Part shown: piece after piece, positions 62,043 to 64,000 of the stretch
Numbering within the stretch: position 1 is the stretch's first letter
Layout: every line of letters begins with the position of its first letter
Source of the DNA: DATEKX01 sp963726785
GTDB taxonomy: Bacteria; Acidobacteriota; Blastocatellia; UBA7656
Length of the DNA: 64,000 bases
Assembly (NCBI GenBank): GCA_963726785.1
Contig: CAVSDJ010000006.1
Span: 1-64,000, forward strand
Direction: 5' to 3'
Notes under the pieces: model-generated
The model's input: only the letters and a program-made list of their open reading frames with translations
Told to the model about the DNA's origin: nothing
The model's database searches: none
Program-made: the position numbers and the translations under genes

Positions 62043-62690
62043 GTTTATTTAATCACAAGATGGATGTGATATATATTTCACCTTCGGCGCTCCTGTTAGC
62101 TTGGCTGCAAGCTGAAACGGGTAGTATGTATACGCTGGCTACATTCTAAGCAGCAGGTGGTAAGCTTGTATACGGAATAAAAACTACATTAAGTAACTCA
62201 AGAAAAATTAATCCTCAATCTTCGATTGGTTTGTTTTTGTAGAATGAATAGGTTATCGCTTCCCCGAAATAGTAACCTTTAATTTACGTTTCGCGGCACG
62301 AAAAATGCGAGAACCGAAGCTGAGCTTGGCCTATTATCTGTTCCTCATAAGCTGACAGCCAAGACTCGATTGCAAACCTTAAACGCTAAGCCGAAAAACG
62401 GATTTTGTACGCACACTCTTCTACTCCGGCTTTCTTCTCTAACGAATTAGCTTCATTGGAAGCCGTACTAAATCCAAAGGGAGCACAAATCGAAACGTAA
62501 AGGGCCAGATGCGCTAACATCCAGCCCTTGAATTTCCGCCCGCGTTACCGGGCAGAAAGGACATCTTGCAATGTCAAACCATAACATACCATGACTCTGG
62601 AAGCAGTACCAAACCTTAGCACAAGTAGACCACATTTTAACTTCTAGTCTCGCTGGGAAATCCATCAGAACGATTCAAAAGGAGGTCCAC
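62043..62690. other. AT-rich 650-base region, no protein gene recognised
   Basis: Distinctly AT-richer than the rest of the window. It contains small stems such as aagggc / gccctt (62500-62530) and gcccg / cgggc (about 62538-62554). A 65-codon minus-strand frame at 62468-62665 with a CPFC motif has no ribosome-binding site that I can see. Could hold the promoter and a regulatory RNA for the gene at 62691. Confidence 0.4.
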
Positions 62691-63659
62691 ATGTCAGATA
62701 ATCTACAGTATGAAAGAAGTCCAGAACTGTCTTCACCTTGCAGTTGTCACGAGCAAGAGTTGCCTACCCACAAAAGCTCCTCGAAATGTGGGTGTCAACA
62801 AAAGAGCCGGCCTGAGGCATATGAGGGCAACCTGCTGCGAAGACTAATCTCACGAAGGGGAATGTTCGCCAGCTTGCTTCGGACTTCAGGCGCGATTGGC
62901 GCTTGGCAGATATTAGGAGCCAAGCAAGCCTCGGCGCAAACTCTGCCGCTCGACCCTGACTGGATGAACATGCTTCAAATCGCGCAAGCGAACAGCAAAA
63001 ATCAAGCTGCGCTCTTCAAGAAGGGTAAGGGCTTAATCGCCAGCTTTGGAGATAACCTCTATAACCTCGATTTTCAGACAAATAGCTTCAAACTCTTCAC
63101 GGGTTCATCTTTGATCTTCAACGGGACATACGGGATTGAGGTTGCGGGGGATCTGAATCGGATTGTAACAGGAAACACATTAACCTACTTCCAGACCATA
63201 GTAAGAGCAGGAGATAACAGCGGCCTTTTCCTCAAGAGCAAAATTGAGGTAATAGATCCCTGCTCGTTTCGTATCCAGGGCGACATGGAGGCAGGTCTGC
63301 TCAACCAGAACCCTACTTTACATCTTTCCACAATAGACGATGGCCGTGAAGGTCTGTTTCCACAGGGTGTTACGAAATCCGGCGTCGCACCCGCCTTTGA
63401 CATCACACCCTTAGACTTCGCTGCACATTTAATAGCTAGCACCTTCAACGTTCGCATGCCCCCCAACCCAACAAACAGTTCAATAGTACCGCCGCCGCCA
63501 CCCGGTACGACCGTTAGCAGCCCACCGAGGGGAGTCGCCTCATTTTGGAGAGACGCTGCAGCATGCTTTTTGTGCGGCCTTTCCGTGGGCTGTTGTTTGA
63601 CTAATCCCCTTTGCTGCCCCGCTGTGGGTGTGTGTGCAGAATGGTTGGATGCACTATAG
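62691..63659 (+). CDS. Unknown secreted protein with Cys-rich termini and internal Tat-like signal
   Basis: 322 residues; perfect aaggaggt site 6 bases before ATG. I do not recognise the family. The N-terminal 50 residues carry two CxC pairs (Cys17/19, Cys33/35). A twin-arginine-like signal follows (LISRRGMFASLLRTSGAIGA, residues 52-71) ending KQASAQT, so the CxC segment is in the n-region. Residues 90-255 look beta-rich (SFGDNLYNLDFQTNSFKLF, FRIQGDMEAGLL). A Pro-rich linker (about 257-280) leads to a tail with seven Cys in 24 residues (292, 295, 301, 302, 308, 309, 315). It stands between two direct repeats and next to AT-rich DNA, suggesting a transferred or mobile unit. Confidence 0.75.
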   Translation: MSDNLQYERSPELSSPCSCHEQELPTHKSSSKCGCQQKSRPEAYEGNLLRRLISRRGMFASLLRTSGAIGAWQILGAKQASAQTLPLDPDWMNMLQIAQANSKNQAALFKKGKGLIASFGDNLYNLDFQTNSFKLFTGSSLIFNGTYGIEVAGDLNRIVTGNTLTYFQTIVRAGDNSGLFLKSKIEVIDPCSFRIQGDMEAGLLNQNPTLHLSTIDDGREGLFPQGVTKSGVAPAFDITPLDFAAHLIASTFNVRMPPNPTNSSIVPPPPPGTTVSSPPRGVASFWRDAAACFLCGLSVGCCLTNPLCCPAVGVCAEWLDAL

Positions 63660-63678
63660 ATTTTTGCGCCAACCGCTA

Positions 63679-63825
63679 GTTGTGAAAGAGAAGAATTCAC
63701 CGAGAACGCAGAGATTCTGCGCGAGGTCATAGAGAAGCACACGCCGGCAGGCAACATCCGAAGAAGATGAGACAGAAGGACAAGCAAGCGAATGAAAGAG
63801 CGGGGCCGTGTGAAGAGCGCGGCCC
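63679..63825 (+). repeat. Direct repeat, copy 2 (147 bp), ending in a terminator-like hairpin
   Basis: Matches 61931-62042 with few substitutions plus a 35-base extra segment at about 63720-63755. The end gggccg / cggccc (63803-63808, 63820-63825) followed by ttcgctttt is a good intrinsic terminator for the gene at 62691-63659. Confidence 0.85.
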
Positions 63826-63846
63826 TTCGCTTTTAACTATTTTGGC

Positions 63847-63878
63847 TTGACTCTGGACTTGCCTCTAGGGTGTACACT
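63847..63878 (+). promoter_or_regulatory. MerR-type promoter/operator with 20-bp spacer
   Basis: -35 ttgact (63847-63852) and -10 tacact (63873-63878) are separated by 20 bases, longer than the usual 17, as in promoters that MerR proteins untwist. The spacer contains an imperfect dyad actctgg-acttgcc-tctagggt, typical of metal-responsive MerR boxes. Transcription should start at about 63885, at the GTG of the regulator itself. Confidence 0.65.
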
Positions 63879-63885
63879 CTCTTTT

Positions 63886-64000
63886 GTGCTAGAAAATCAA
63901 CTCCAAATCGGAGAGGTTGCCGCGCTCGCGGGTGTCAGTGTTGACGCGGTTCGTTATTACGAAAAGCGCCGACTCTTAACCCGCGCGCCTCGTTCCACAG
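63886..64000 (+). CDS. MerR-family transcriptional regulator, N-terminal part only
   Basis: 38 codons visible before the window ends. VLENQLQIGEVAALAGVSVD is followed by AVRYYEKRRLLTRAPRST, the MerR helix-turn-helix and first wing (consensus IGEVAxxxGVsxxxvRYYE). GTG 63886 is the start since no other fits and the promoter -10 ends 7 bases before it; the message may be leaderless. The operator-like dyad upstream suggests autoregulation. The ligand domain is outside the window, so the effector is unknown. Confidence 0.85.
   Translation, partial: MLENQLQIGEVAALAGVSVDAVRYYEKRRLLTRAPRST

Noticed and set aside
62468..62665. A 65-codon minus-strand frame with CPFC
   Set aside because: The two-Cys motif alone is weak, the frame lacks a ribosome-binding site, and the DNA holds small stems typical of a leader region.

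Overview
The window reads as chromosomal DNA of a Gram-negative, mid-GC (roughly mid-50s percent by eye) bacterium, most plausibly an acidobacterium of the Blastocatellia type. The lineage is inferred from the gene style: winged-helix/TolB-like/TPR regulators, ARPP-1, SBBP-repeat and DUF1573 proteins, a Pls/PosA-type adenylation protein, many secreted peptidases and a Ser/Thr kinase with a fused sensor. There is no rRNA, tRNA, CRISPR array, transposase or phage gene in view. An MlaEFD lipid transport set, Tat signals and a TonB-type domain point to an outer membrane.

Layout. 1-3966 (minus): surface-polysaccharide-like operon (GT2, ATP-grasp, PHP, polysaccharide deacetylase). 4416-7409: sigma-region-4-like DNA-binding protein converging on a frameshifted winged-helix/TPR regulator. 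7659-11401 (plus): small secreted protein, O-methyltransferase, SnoaL-like protein, APC permease. 11430-17268: tyrosine phosphatase, histidine/folate genes (formimidoyltransferase and cyclodeaminase), crotonase, DUF971, M20 amidohydrolase, HNH nuclease. 17499-20305: MlaE-MlaF-MlaD. 20363-28161: riboflavin-type reductase, QueD, a large HD-GYP/GAF/GGDEF protein, a subtilase with a hexapeptide-repeat tail, QueE, FabI. 28208-34099 (minus): M28 and M20 peptidases, a membrane protein, a HEAT protein. 34239-39956: acyl-CoA dehydrogenase, GlpD, CaiB-type CoA transferase and two MaoC/hotdog proteins. 40158-42218: Ser/Thr kinase. 42234-46247 (minus): a Pls/PosA-type adenylation/acyltransferase gene broken into four frames. 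46613-49430: thiolase-fold/DUF35 protein and a Tat-exported Gfo/Idh/MocA oxidoreductase. 49531-53169 (minus): a 1212-residue WD40/Ras-like GTPase/double-TIR protein. 53454-61820: ARPP-1 protein, two paralogous esterases around a TonB-type protein, SDR, second APC permease, DUF1573 protein, coiled-coil protein. 61931-64000: a Cys-rich Tat-type secreted protein between two direct repeats, then the start of a MerR regulator.

Two properties cut across the window. First, at least nine single-event reading-frame lesions and one in-frame TGA interrupt genes whose flanking frames remain homologous and clean. This looks either like uncorrected sequence error or like recent decay. Second, intergenic spaces repeatedly hold long, nearly perfect inverted repeats built from a few recurring words (for example a gcagaggcgcagagga word and a gtaggggcg word), mostly just after stop codons, some in 5' leaders. 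The strongest candidates for new biology are the WD40-GTPase-TIR protein, the repeat-bounded Cys-rich secreted protein, and the intergenic palindromes as a class.
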